A DNA stretch of 36,926 bases from Saprospira grandis DSM 2844 (GTDB taxonomy: Bacteria > Bacteroidota > Bacteroidia > Chitinophagales > Saprospiraceae), in the NCBI RefSeq assembly GCF_000275825.1, contig NZ_JH719942.1:309354-346279 (forward strand), read 5' to 3'. The translations under genes were made by a program, and so were the position numbers. The notes under the pieces were generated by a model that ran no database searches, had not been told where the DNA came from, and saw only the letters and a program-made list of their open reading frames with translations. This document shows positions 24,101-30,804 of the stretch, piece after piece. Position 1 is the first letter of the stretch, and each line of letters begins with the position of its first letter.

Positions 24101-24650
24101 GCAGCGACTCTGTAAGCCCATCAATGAGATGGACCAATACAAAAACCGCGAAATGGCCATTGGCGGAATCGTAGATGAGGTAGAGCATCGGGTCTCTAAA
24201 AAAGGGAAATCCTTTGCCTTTGTTACCGTAGAAGATTATACGGGCCGCTACCGCATGGGCCTTTTTGGCGAAAACTACCTGAAGTTCCGCCATCTGCTCA
24301 ATCTAGATGCTGTCATTTATATCAAAGGGAAATATCAACCCCGCTGGAATAATCCGCATGAGTTTGAGCTCCGCATCAATGAAATCCGCCTGATGGATGC
24401 TGTTTCTGAAGAGAAAATCCGTGGGGTGACCATCAATTTGCCCATCCAACAACTCAATGAGCAACTGATGGAACAACTGGATTATGTCTGTAGCAAACAC
24501 CCCGGAGAACAAGAGCTGGAGGTCAATTTGCTCGATATAGAAGAACGGCTGAAACTTACCCTGCTCTCCAAAAATCGCCGCATTAGTGCCGATGACGCCT
24601 TTGTGGATGCCCTGAAAAAGTTGGGGCTGGAGTATAAGTTGAGTTCTTAG
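21120..24650 (+). CDS. dnaE: DNA polymerase III alpha subunit
   Basis: 1176 residues, close to E. coli DnaE (1160). Catalytic subunit of the replicative polymerase. Order of domains: PHP domain at the N-terminus (VHLHCHTQFSLLDGASNI, 5-22; ALTDHGNMFGAF), palm with the catalytic aspartates in MPDIDIDFDD (about 407-416) and KMDFLGLKTLS (about 579), the fingers/tau-linked KGEADTLRKAMGKK and NKSHSTCYAFVAFQTAYLKAH, a helix-hairpin-helix region (LSALKGVGQGPVEAIL), and a C-terminal OB fold (FAFVTVEDYTGRYRMGLFGE). Start ATG 21120 gives the conserved PHP start. The gene ends in a strong terminator (24671-24708). The coding sequence looks intact and housekeeping. Confidence 0.97.
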   Translation: MEDFVHLHCHTQFSLLDGASNIGVMMDKAAADGMKAVALTDHGNMFGAFKFVAEAEKRDLKPIVGCEFYMVEDRHRRSFAKAKGERDRRFHQLLLAKNQQGYQNLSKLCSLGFIEGLYSKFPRIDKELIEKYHEGLIATSCCIGAEIPQAIMHGKIEEAEQKLKWWLDLFGEDFYIEIQRHRGLENIDGLGISQEDINQQLLKFAQKYEVKVIATNDSHYVEEDDWTAHDMLLCINTGSLVQDEKRFKFSSSDYYFKSQQQMNNLFLDRPDSIANTIEIYDKIDKLKLARDVLLPAFPLPKEFKTQDDYLRHLTYVGAKRRYGSITPAIKERLDFELEVIRQSGYPGYFLIVQDFTTVARELKVSVGPGRGSAAGSAVAYCVGITNVDPIKYDLLFERFLNPSRVSMPDIDIDFDDVGREKVIQYVIDKYGQNQVAQIITYGSMAARSSLRDVGRVMDVPLPEVDRVAKTFPAHLSATLKKVLGKDGVDPKLLGKLNSDEKTQAEEFRQLAAGQDTIGEMIRNAKKLEGSIRSTGIHACGVVITPDDITNYVPVTVAKDSNLLVSQFDNSVAEDAGLLKMDFLGLKTLSIIKDAVAMIKENHGVDIEPDELPLDDPKTYALFQRGETVGIFQYESAGMQKHMRALEPTTFADLIAMNALYRPGPLQYIPEFIDRKHGRKPIVYDLPDMEEYLAETYGITVYQEQVMLLSQKLAGFSKGEADTLRKAMGKKKKKLIDQMFPKFEKGGEERGHPKKILKKIWQDWEAFASYAFNKSHSTCYAFVAFQTAYLKAHYPAEFMASVLSHNKDNMESVSFFIAECKAQGVDVLGPDVNESKLDFYATPKGRIRFGLSALKGVGQGPVEAILEAREEAVFTDLVDMTQRINLRSANRRCFESLVLGGALDAFDLPRAAYFAPYDDRQSYLEAVIKYGNAFQKQKNDFSQSLFGATAMEESMPPPKVPEADPWPLLARLKKEKEVAGFYLSGHPLDDYKLAVQRLCKPINEMDQYKNREMAIGGIVDEVEHRVSKKGKSFAFVTVEDYTGRYRMGLFGENYLKFRHLLNLDAVIYIKGKYQPRWNNPHEFELRINEIRLMDAVSEEKIRGVTINLPIQQLNEQLMEQLDYVCSKHPGEQELEVNLLDIEERLKLTLLSKNRRISADDAFVDALKKLGLEYKLSS

Positions 24651-24670
24651 GAGGACTACAGGATTTAAGA

Positions 24671-24714
24671 AAAAACGCCTGGGCAACTTGCTCAGGCGTT
24701 TTTGTTTTTGGGGG
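24671..24714 (+). terminator. dnaE terminator; left copy of the 43-bp direct repeat
   Basis: Stem ACGCCTG...CAGGCGT with inner GCAA-CT-TTGC pairing, A run before and TTTTTGTTTTTGGGGG after. Bases 24672-24714 recur identically at 26371-26413. Confidence 0.9.
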
Positions 24715-24842
24715 CCGCTATACAACTCCAAAAGGGATATACACAGCCACCAAACTAACTTTTATAAAGCTTTTTTGCATTTTTCTTTCAAAAAAGCCAC
24801 TTTATCGCTACCATTAGCCCATCAAACACAATATCTACTACT

Positions 24843-26153
24843 ATGCTTATTGACCTCCGTATAGAGAACTTTCGCTCTATTAAATCTGAAGAAGTCTTTT
24901 CTATGCAGAGCATCGGAAAAGTTCAGGAATATCCAGACAACACCATAAACAAGGCTGGCGAAAACCTCCTTAAAGCGGCCCTAATTTATGGGCGCAACTC
25001 TTCTGGAAAAAGCAATCTGCTCAAGGCATTTAAAGCTATTCAATATCTGGTGGACCAATCTAGAAACTTTGAAGTAGATCGCTCTATCCCCTGTTATGAG
25101 CCCTTTCGCTATGATCTAAGCACTAAATCGGCCCCCACTTCTTTTGCCATCCAATTTATTGCTAAAGATGGGATCAAATACGCTTATGAAATAAGCTTTA
25201 CGGCCCATGAAATCACAAAAGAAAACCTCTACTTCTACCCCAATAAGGTAAAGGCTAGTTTATACGAGCGCAGCCCAGAAGGGATTAAGTACGGGGGCAA
25301 ACTCAAAGGCCCCAAAAAGGAAATTGAGCAGCTCTTATATAAAAATCAACTCTATCTCTCTAAGGTTGGCACCTCTAAACAAGAGCAACTCCGCCCCGCC
25401 TATGAGTTCTTAAGTGATTACCTCTATGTGCAAGTCAGCCATGATTCTGATTATGACAAAGAACTGCTTCGCCTTATTAAAAAAATAATTCGAGAGGAAC
25501 CAGAAAGCCTCATTATCAAAAACTTGATCCATCTTCTTCAGCAAATTGATACGGGCATAGACACCTTATCATATCAGGAGCAAGATATTCGTAAGCTTGT
25601 GTTTGCTGAGGGATTTCCTGAAGACCTTAAACAGCCTATTATAGAAGACTGGCAAACAGAACTGCAGGTCAGCCGCCCCATTTACCAAGCAGGCCAGCTA
25701 CTCCAAATGATCGAAAGCCCGCTTAGCGAAGAATCTACAGGCACACAAAAGTTTTTAACAGTAGCTTCTGTTATCTTAGATGCCCTATCTGATGGCAGCC
25801 TGATTGTTATTGATGAGCTCGACAAAAGTTTGCATAGCCAACTAACGGCACTACTCATCGAGCTTTTTCTCTCTACAGAAAATAACCCCTATGGCGCACA
25901 ACTCATTTTTGCCACCCACGACTCTAATCTAATGGACTCCAAAACCTTTAGACGAGACCAAATATGGATAGCAGAAAAAGATGCAGCAGGAAGCACAGAA
26001 CTCTACTCCCTAGGCGACCTCAAAGGGGTGCGCAAAGGCATTGATTATGAGAAATATTATCTAGAAGGGGCCTTCGGGGGCCTGCCTATGCTTAACAGCT
26101 ATAATATTCAACTCCAATTCCCTAGCCTCAAAAATAAAGAACAAAATGCCTAG
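24843..26153 (+). CDS. RloA/AbiLi-like AAA ATPase (anti-phage type)
   Basis: 436 residues. An SMC/OLD-like ABC ATPase: N-terminal LIDLRIENFRSIKSEE, Walker A GRNSSGKS (50-57), signature-like STGTQKFLTVASVIL (about 299), Walker B SLIVIDELDKSLHS (about 318-331) and switch FATHDSNLMDS (about 355). This layout is that of RloA/AbiLi ATPases, which pair with a RloB/AbiLii (TOPRIM-like) partner. The next frame starts inside this gene's end (ATG 26146, stop 26151-26153) with a RloB-like N-terminus and has a RloB-like C-terminus, but is broken. RloAB genes are known as restriction-linked ORFs, consistent with the type I locus nearby. The ATPase itself has no visible lesion. Confidence 0.85.
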   Translation: MLIDLRIENFRSIKSEEVFSMQSIGKVQEYPDNTINKAGENLLKAALIYGRNSSGKSNLLKAFKAIQYLVDQSRNFEVDRSIPCYEPFRYDLSTKSAPTSFAIQFIAKDGIKYAYEISFTAHEITKENLYFYPNKVKASLYERSPEGIKYGGKLKGPKKEIEQLLYKNQLYLSKVGTSKQEQLRPAYEFLSDYLYVQVSHDSDYDKELLRLIKKIIREEPESLIIKNLIHLLQQIDTGIDTLSYQEQDIRKLVFAEGFPEDLKQPIIEDWQTELQVSRPIYQAGQLLQMIESPLSEESTGTQKFLTVASVILDALSDGSLIVIDELDKSLHSQLTALLIELFLSTENNPYGAQLIFATHDSNLMDSKTFRRDQIWIAEKDAAGSTELYSLGDLKGVRKGIDYEKYYLEGAFGGLPMLNSYNIQLQFPSLKNKEQNA

Positions 26154-26366
26154 AAAATCTAAAGGACGAACAAGGAAAGGCGAAGGCAGCATCTCCCTAA
26201 CTATAAAAAAGGAGCAAAATCTATCTTTAAGGCCCTAAAGGCCAATACCTCCACCGCAAAAGCTAATGCCAAAAGACTCCTCCAATCCCTAGATGATCAA
26301 GCCGCTTACCGGCAAAATCCCTATACTTCTGTACATCTGCTACTGCAAGCTTTAGAAGACTTTTAA
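26146..26366 (+). pseudogene. rloB / abiLii remnant with internal deletion and frameshift
   Basis: Frame 1 from ATG 26146 reads MPRKSKGRTRKGEG, the basic start typical of RloB. Frame 3 from about 26190 to the TAA at 26364 reads HLPNYKKGAKSIFKALKANT, then AKRLLQSLDDQAAYRQ and ends NPYTSVHLLLQALEDF, which matches the RloB C-terminus ('lp.YkKg...', 'NPsT.v..Lv..L'). The two parts are out of frame and only about 72 codons remain of a protein that is normally about 200, so roughly 130 codons including the TOPRIM-like core are missing. It overlaps the ATPase gene by 8 bases, the expected operon arrangement. Confidence 0.8.
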
Positions 26367-26370
26367 TATG

Positions 26371-26413
26371 AAAACGCCTGGGCAACTTGCTCAGGCGTTT
26401 TTGTTTTTGGGGG
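26371..26413 (+). terminator. Right copy of the 43-bp terminator repeat
   Basis: Identical over 43 bases to 24672-24714. It begins 4 bases after the rloB stop and separates it from the convergent nuclease gene. Being a symmetric stem with A and T runs on both sides, it can serve both strands. Confidence 0.9.
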
Positions 26414-26424
26414 AGGTGGAGAGA

Positions 26425-26979
26425 CTAAATATTTTTAATTAATGCGGTTAACTGAAAACGGCTAGACCGATAATCACAATAGCCATTATGGTCAAACTCA
26501 TAAGACGTTCTAATATTAGTCCCTTTCTTTTGAGCATATTTATCACAAATTCGGAGCTTACGTATTTCATAATGCTCAATTTCTAAGCCCACTCTAGCTG
26601 CCGTATTTACAATAAAATGTACAAACTCCTGAGCCGCATCTAATTGTGGCTATGCGCTTGTCGGCCCCAGCTTCAACTCAATTAAGAAAATATACAATCG
26701 GTCATCTCCCTGTTCTTCCGCAAAAAGAATATAATCACACATTTTCTTCAAGCCTTTTACCCCCTTCTGCCCTTTTCCCGTTTTAGGAAACTTAAAAAAA
26801 GGAAAGGCATCATCCTCATAACGATATAAACAATGAGCAATCCCAGCCCTTTTATGAATCGGATACTCCATTCGAAAACCCTTCTTTTTGCGGGTCCTGT
26901 TTTCCTCTATCAATAAATCCTGATCTGCCGCTAAATAATTTTCACTTAATATGTCTTTGATTATGTCTAAATTACTCAT
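26425..26979 (-). pseudogene. PD-(D/E)XK-like partner of the 26972-28372 ATPase, interrupted by one in-frame TAG
   Basis: A 185-codon frame from ATG 26979 to TAG 26425-26427, broken only by TAG at 26650-26652 (codon 110). Before it: MSNLDIIKDILSENYLAADQ, a basic RTRKKKGFRMEYPIHKR stretch, then CDYILFAEEQ (Asp82) and LYIFLIELKLG (Glu101, Lys103), the D...ExK pattern of restriction-endonuclease-fold nucleases. After it the same frame stays open: PQLDAAQEFVHFIVNTAARV, then EIRKLRICDKYAQKKGTNIR and FQLTALIKNI, with normal composition. The QL-A-xEF helix after the ExK strand is where such nucleases have a conserved helix, so the two halves belong together. It overlaps the ATPase gene by 8 bases. 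A single C-to-T change (CAG to TAG) would explain the stop. Confidence 0.65.
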
Positions 26980-28372
26980 CGCTGTCTTGGCTTAGGGCGT
27001 CATATAAATCCTCACTAATCATATTTTGGGACTCAATCGTCTCATCTATAGACGGAATCTCAAAACCAGTCTTGGTCACCTCTAACCTACGAACGCTTAA
27101 CTGCCGATAATTCCTTTTACTAACTGGGTAGTTAAAATAGGAAACAGCAACATCCTGAACGGCAATGGTCTCTTCCAATGAATAGCCATATTGCGCTCTC
27201 ACTCCTTCTATTCCTGCTTCTCGAGCAGACAACATAATCAAGTTATTTAGCTCTCGCACTATATAATCACTATGCGTGCTAATGATTAAACGAAACCCCT
27301 TGGCCATTAAACGTGCAAAAATCCTTGTCAATACAAGCTGATTGTTCGGATGCAAATTGATTTCTGGCTCATCTATGATAATTAAATCATGCTCTTTGGC
27401 TAAGTACTTCAGATAAATAACAAGACTAGCCAAAGATTTTACAATAGATGCTGTCATCTGTATCGGAAGTAATTTTTTGGGGTTCTTGTCCGACTTAAAC
27501 TGTAATTCCCCATCTTCACTTACTTCTACTTTTCCATATAAAAGCGCTTTCTCCAATTCTAAGGCAAAACCAAAAAAAGGACTCCTTACCTTCTTTATCT
27601 CTGCCAAATCTTCCGCAATCAATAAACCATCTCTAACTGCTGAAGGGTATCGCTTGGTCGTTTTAAACAAAAGATCAAAACGATCTACTTTTTCCTTGCC
27701 AGTCATCGCATGAAAATGATCTATTGCCTCTTGTTTTCGTATAGATAACTCTTTGCTAAAGGTAAATATAGAGTTTCGCTCTACCGGAAGAATATACACA
27801 GAACTCACCGGGAAAATAGCCAGCTGAGCAATTAACACCGGCAATAAAAATACCTCCAAACGATTTAAATAGTCCGTAGAAATACTCTGATCCTCTACCT
27901 TCAATGATAAACTCCCCGCCCCCTTTTCCTTGCTTACTTTTACTATACTACCATTTATATCTATCTGAAAATCAAAGGAATTTTTCAATAATCGCTTCCG
28001 CAATTCCTCTTTAGACTCCAAAAACTGAATAGTCGTCCCCTCAAAAAATTTACGCCCCATTTCTTCACTAATCCCAAATATACTATCCAAATCAGCCTTT
28101 AAATCTTCAGCTATTTTATCCCTATACGCATTGATCTCATCAAAATCTAACTGATAACTTGTCTCCTTTTCTTCAATCAATTCCTTAAACATCTCTTTTG
28201 ACAAAGCCGATTTACTTCCGCTTACATAAATACGATTCTTAAAAAGACTATATAGTACATAGGCCAAATAGGTCTTTCCTGTGCCATTCGGCCCAGCAAA
28301 AACATTGAGCGGCTTAGACAAGTCTATGGTCGCTGACTTTATGGCCCCTAAGTCCTTTATCTCGATTTTCAT
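26972..28372 (-). CDS. SMC/OLD-like AAA ATPase of a two-gene putative defence module
   Basis: 466 residues from ATG 28372 (the frame opens 14 codons further up, but MKIEIKDLGAIKSATIDLSK is the usual start of this fold). Walker A FAGPNGTGKT (26-34 region), long helical insert (about 45-250), signature-like MTASIVKSLASLVIYLKYLA, Walker B DLIIIDEPEINLHPNNQ (about 326-342) and switch ISTHSDYIVREL (about 363). The C-terminal 90 residues carry no known domain. The following gene starts 8 bases before this one ends and encodes a PD-(D/E)XK-like protein, which suggests an ATPase that controls a nuclease, as in OLD/Septu/Gabija-like systems. I do not recognise this pair as a named system. Confidence 0.8.
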   Translation of the reverse strand: MKIEIKDLGAIKSATIDLSKPLNVFAGPNGTGKTYLAYVLYSLFKNRIYVSGSKSALSKEMFKELIEEKETSYQLDFDEINAYRDKIAEDLKADLDSIFGISEEMGRKFFEGTTIQFLESKEELRKRLLKNSFDFQIDINGSIVKVSKEKGAGSLSLKVEDQSISTDYLNRLEVFLLPVLIAQLAIFPVSSVYILPVERNSIFTFSKELSIRKQEAIDHFHAMTGKEKVDRFDLLFKTTKRYPSAVRDGLLIAEDLAEIKKVRSPFFGFALELEKALLYGKVEVSEDGELQFKSDKNPKKLLPIQMTASIVKSLASLVIYLKYLAKEHDLIIIDEPEINLHPNNQLVLTRIFARLMAKGFRLIISTHSDYIVRELNNLIMLSAREAGIEGVRAQYGYSLEETIAVQDVAVSYFNYPVSKRNYRQLSVRRLEVTKTGFEIPSIDETIESQNMISEDLYDALSQDSDE

Positions 28373-28446
28373 ATCTTCAGTTTTGTCAAAAAATAGATAG
28401 CGAAATATAAGCATATTTATCTAACTATGCTTTTTGATCTCTGCTG

Positions 28447-28641
28447 TTTTTTTGGGGCCTCCCGCCTGCGGCGGGCGCTACGCTTCAGGGCTCGCAAGTC
28501 TGCTCGGCCCTGCGGCCTGACGGCCTGGGTCTGCGGCTGCGCCGCCCCCTTTCGCATCGCTAGGCCTGCGGCCCTTCGGGCCTGCTATCTGGGCCTGTAG
28601 GTGGAAACCTACAGCTCGGCCCTGCGGCCTTTAGGCTGCAG
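28447..28641 (+). repeat. GC-rich hairpin repeat, copy H (plus orientation)
   Basis: TTTTTTTGGGGCCTCCCGCC start, GCTCGCAAGTCTGCTCGG, GGCCTGACGGCC, GGTCTGCGGCTGCGCCGCC and GCATCGCTAGGCC. It then continues into CTGTAGGTGGAAACCTACAG (28610-28629), a lone hairpin of the GGTTTCAACC type. With the 21-bp array and the 25-bp inverted repeat it fills the gene-free stretch 28373-29314. Confidence 0.8.
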
Positions 28642-28730
28642 AAACAGGGATTTCTGCCCCCAATTGTTAGGAAATTGTTAAAAATGAAAATAATGTAACA
28701 AAATCAAAAAGGGCAAAAGTTCGGTAAAAT

Positions 28731-28996
28731 ACCGAACTGGTTCACCCCCAGACTGAACTGGTTCACCCCCAGACCGAACTGGTTCACCTCCAGACCGAAC
28801 TGGTTCACCTCCAGACCGAACTGGTTCACCCCCAGACCGAACTGGTTCACCTCCAGACCGAACTGGTTCACCCCCAGACCGAACTGGTTCACCCCCAGAC
28901 CGAACTGGTTCACCCCCAGACCGAACTGGTTCACCCCCAGACCGAACTGGTTCACCCCCAGACCGAACTGGTTCACCCCCAGACCGAACTGGTTCA
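28731..28996. repeat. 21-bp tandem repeat array, 12.7 copies
   Basis: Unit ACCGAACTGGTTCACCCCCA plus G, period exactly 21, no insertions or deletions. One copy has C to T at position 3 (28752) and three copies (28773, 28794, 28836) have C to T at the same later position. The end units run into gaattttgtg spacer. The minus strand reads NQFGLGV repeats, but the substitutions change amino acids, so coding is unlikely. Confidence 0.95.
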
Positions 28997-29078
28997 GGGA
29001 GACTGTTCGGGACTGTTCAGAATTTTGTGTATTAGAATAAAATTTTGGCCTTTAGCTGCTTAGGACTCAGCTATTCAT

Positions 29079-29103
29079 CGCCTAGGGACAAGCCCCTAGG
29101 CTA
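29079..29103 (+). repeat. 25-bp inverted repeat, left arm
   Basis: CGCCTAGGGACAAGCCCCTA followed by GGCTA, itself nearly palindromic. It is the exact reverse complement of 29220-29244. The 116 bases between contain a second, imperfect inverted pair (CTCTAAAGGGCCT near 29118 and AGGCCCTCTTTAGAG near 29190). Confidence 0.85.
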
Positions 29104-29219
29104 ATCTAATGGAGTCAGCTCTAAAGGGCCTCAACTATTGATATACAAGGTCTTGATAAATGATTATAGCAAAGAAAAACCTCATCCAAAGGCCCTCTTT
29201 AGAGGGCGGTCTGAAAAGC

Positions 29220-29244
29220 TAGCCTAGGGGCTTGTCCCTAGGCG
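29220..29244 (-). repeat. 25-bp inverted repeat, right arm
   Basis: Exact reverse complement of 29079-29103. The nested arms would fold the whole 166 bases into one long stem. It lies 70 bases past the end of hsdS. Confidence 0.85.
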
Positions 29245-29314
29245 CAGGAAGAGCAGGGCCGCGGGAAACAAAAAAGGCCCAAACCCCTCGGTTTGGACCT
29301 GCTCGATCTCTATG

Positions 29315-30523
29315 CTATTTCCCCTCATAAAAGTAGGCCTGCAATAAGGCCCCAAATAAATCCTCCGCCGATTGCTGCGCCGACTGAATGAGCGCCTTTT
29401 GCCGCTCTATCCGCTCCACCAATTGAGCAAATTCCTGCTGTAAAGAAAGTGGGGGAATTAAAATTTTTATGTCTTGCATTTCCTGTGCATTGATATTGGC
29501 CATCCCTACAATGCTTTTACACATTCCTTGCAATGTTTGTTTTCCATGACTAGAATTCAAATAAGCTGATATATATTCTGGTAAGGCCTTTTCATTAGTT
29601 CTTACCCTAATTAAATAACCTGCAATTGCAACAGCCTCATCTCTTTTATAGACAGCCGTTTTCCCTACTAGCTCTTTACTATTTGTTCGATTAAAAACTA
29701 AATCGCCTTTTTTAATGAGATACTTTGGTTGATCCTTTTCTGTTAGATCAATATATTTTAAGCTTGAAAAATCCCAATTTCCTGAGTAGGTAATATTATT
29801 CATTCGGAGATACTCAAAAGCTCCTTCTGAACTTGCCTTTTGACTAGTTCCATAGCGCACTTCCTTAACCAAATCTCTAATTTTCCCCTTCGGAAACTGA
29901 TGAATATTTGTTGTTGGATCCCCAAACATATCCAGGAAGCTGGCCGCCAGCAAACGATCATAATCCTTTAGGCTTTGGGCCAAGGCCTGCCGTACCTTAT
30001 CCGCCCGATCGAGCTGGGCCGCTATGGCCTTTTGCTCTGATAAGGGGGGAAGGGGGATGGAAACCTCCTTTAAGTATCTTGTTAATTGGAGATTTATAAT
30101 ACCAGTTGTTTTATTCTGGTATAGGTTAGTAACCCCTACCTTATGAATATAAAACAAATAGTAGAATAAGAACTTCTGATCTAATTTCTGATCATTTTTA
30201 GCTCTTAAGATAGATGTAAAATTATTGCACAAATAAGTGCCTTCTTCTTTGAAGAAAACAACCCGTCCAACAGGCTGCTTGGGGCTTCCTCCAGACTTTT
30301 CTATAATTACATCTCTTTTGCGTAGCTGCTTTTTCTCGACTTTGGTTTCTGGAATATCTCGATATGCTACACCTTTCGTTAAATCAACTTTACCTTCATT
30401 GGTAAAATTGGTAGTGCGAATTACACCTATTTTTCTATCTGTTGGGTCTGTTCCCCATTCTCCTGAAATAGGTTTTGTCAGTACCTCCCCCAGCTTTACC
30501 TTTTTCCAATCTCTCTTCTTCAT
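29315..30523 (-). CDS. hsdS: Type I restriction-modification specificity subunit HsdS
   Basis: 402 residues, the usual size. It recognises the target sequence and holds HsdM and HsdR. It has two target-recognition domains (about 5-170 and 210-370), each followed by a conserved helix: VSIPLPPLSEQKAIAAQLDR (about 153-172) and ILIPPLSLQQEFAQLVERIE (about 355-374). The N-terminal WKKVKLGEVLTKPISG and the mid-protein FGDPTTNIHQFPKGKIRDLV are typical of HsdS half starts. Same strand as hsdM and hsdR, but separated from hsdM by two GC-rich repeat copies, so translational coupling to hsdM is lost. Confidence 0.93.
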   Translation of the reverse strand: MKKRDWKKVKLGEVLTKPISGEWGTDPTDRKIGVIRTTNFTNEGKVDLTKGVAYRDIPETKVEKKQLRKRDVIIEKSGGSPKQPVGRVVFFKEEGTYLCNNFTSILRAKNDQKLDQKFLFYYLFYIHKVGVTNLYQNKTTGIINLQLTRYLKEVSIPLPPLSEQKAIAAQLDRADKVRQALAQSLKDYDRLLAASFLDMFGDPTTNIHQFPKGKIRDLVKEVRYGTSQKASSEGAFEYLRMNNITYSGNWDFSSLKYIDLTEKDQPKYLIKKGDLVFNRTNSKELVGKTAVYKRDEAVAIAGYLIRVRTNEKALPEYISAYLNSSHGKQTLQGMCKSIVGMANINAQEMQDIKILIPPLSLQQEFAQLVERIERQKALIQSAQQSAEDLFGALLQAYFYEGK

Positions 30524-30550
30524 TTCTTTGATTTATTTGGCTAAACAATT

Positions 30551-30733
30551 GGGCCTCAGCGGCAAGGGGGCGCAGCCCCCTTGGGCCCGTCAGGGCCATT
30601 GGCCCAGCGCTGCGGAGCGGGTGGCCGTCAGGCCAGACCCAGGCGGCGAAGCCGCCGCAGGGCCGAGCAGACTTGCGAGCCCCGCAGCATAGCGGCGGCC
30701 GCCCCAAATTGAAGGGCGGCCGCGGGCCCCAAA
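30551..30733 (-). repeat. GC-rich hairpin repeat, copy I (minus orientation)
   Basis: Complete copy: CCCCCTTGGGCCCGTCAGGG, GGCCCAGCGCTGCGGAGCGG, GTGGCCGTCAGGCCAGACCC, hairpin GGCGGCGAAGCCGCC, GGGCCGAGCAGACTTGCGAG and CCCCGCAGCATAGCGGCGG, closing with an extra GGGCGGCCGCGGGCCCCAAA. Its two ends recur in copy J. Confidence 0.9.
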
Positions 30734-30735
30734 TC

Positions 30736-30804
30736 CTAAAAATAATCTAGATAATTGGTAATATCTAGTTCTTCATCCAAAGCTTTTTGCTGCAGCAAAT
30801 GGAT
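30736..30804 (-). pseudogene. Possible displaced 3' end of hsdM
   Basis: Between repeats J and I the minus strand reads LLQQKALDEELDITNYLDYF and stop. hsdM itself ends DLQQLLD-stop exactly where repeat J begins. The shared LQQ codons (TTGCAGCAG versus TTGCTGCAGCAA) suggest that this is the former hsdM tail cut off by the repeat, with a short target duplication (TGCAGCA). Confidence 0.4.

Noticed and set aside
26425-26660. Frameshift as cause of the nuclease interruption
   Set aside because: Codon-by-codon reading shows both halves in the same frame. Only the TAG separates them.
26650-26979. Complete 109-residue gene
   Set aside because: The frame continues without another stop for 74 good codons after the TAG, so the gene is better seen as interrupted.
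28704-28976. ORF encoding NQFGLGV heptad repeats
   Set aside because: It is the 21-bp tandem array read in frame. It starts at a GTG inside the array, has no leader, and all variable sites change amino acids, so no sign of protein selection.
28731-28996. CRISPR array
   Set aside because: Units are contiguous 21-mers with no unique spacers and no cas genes nearby.
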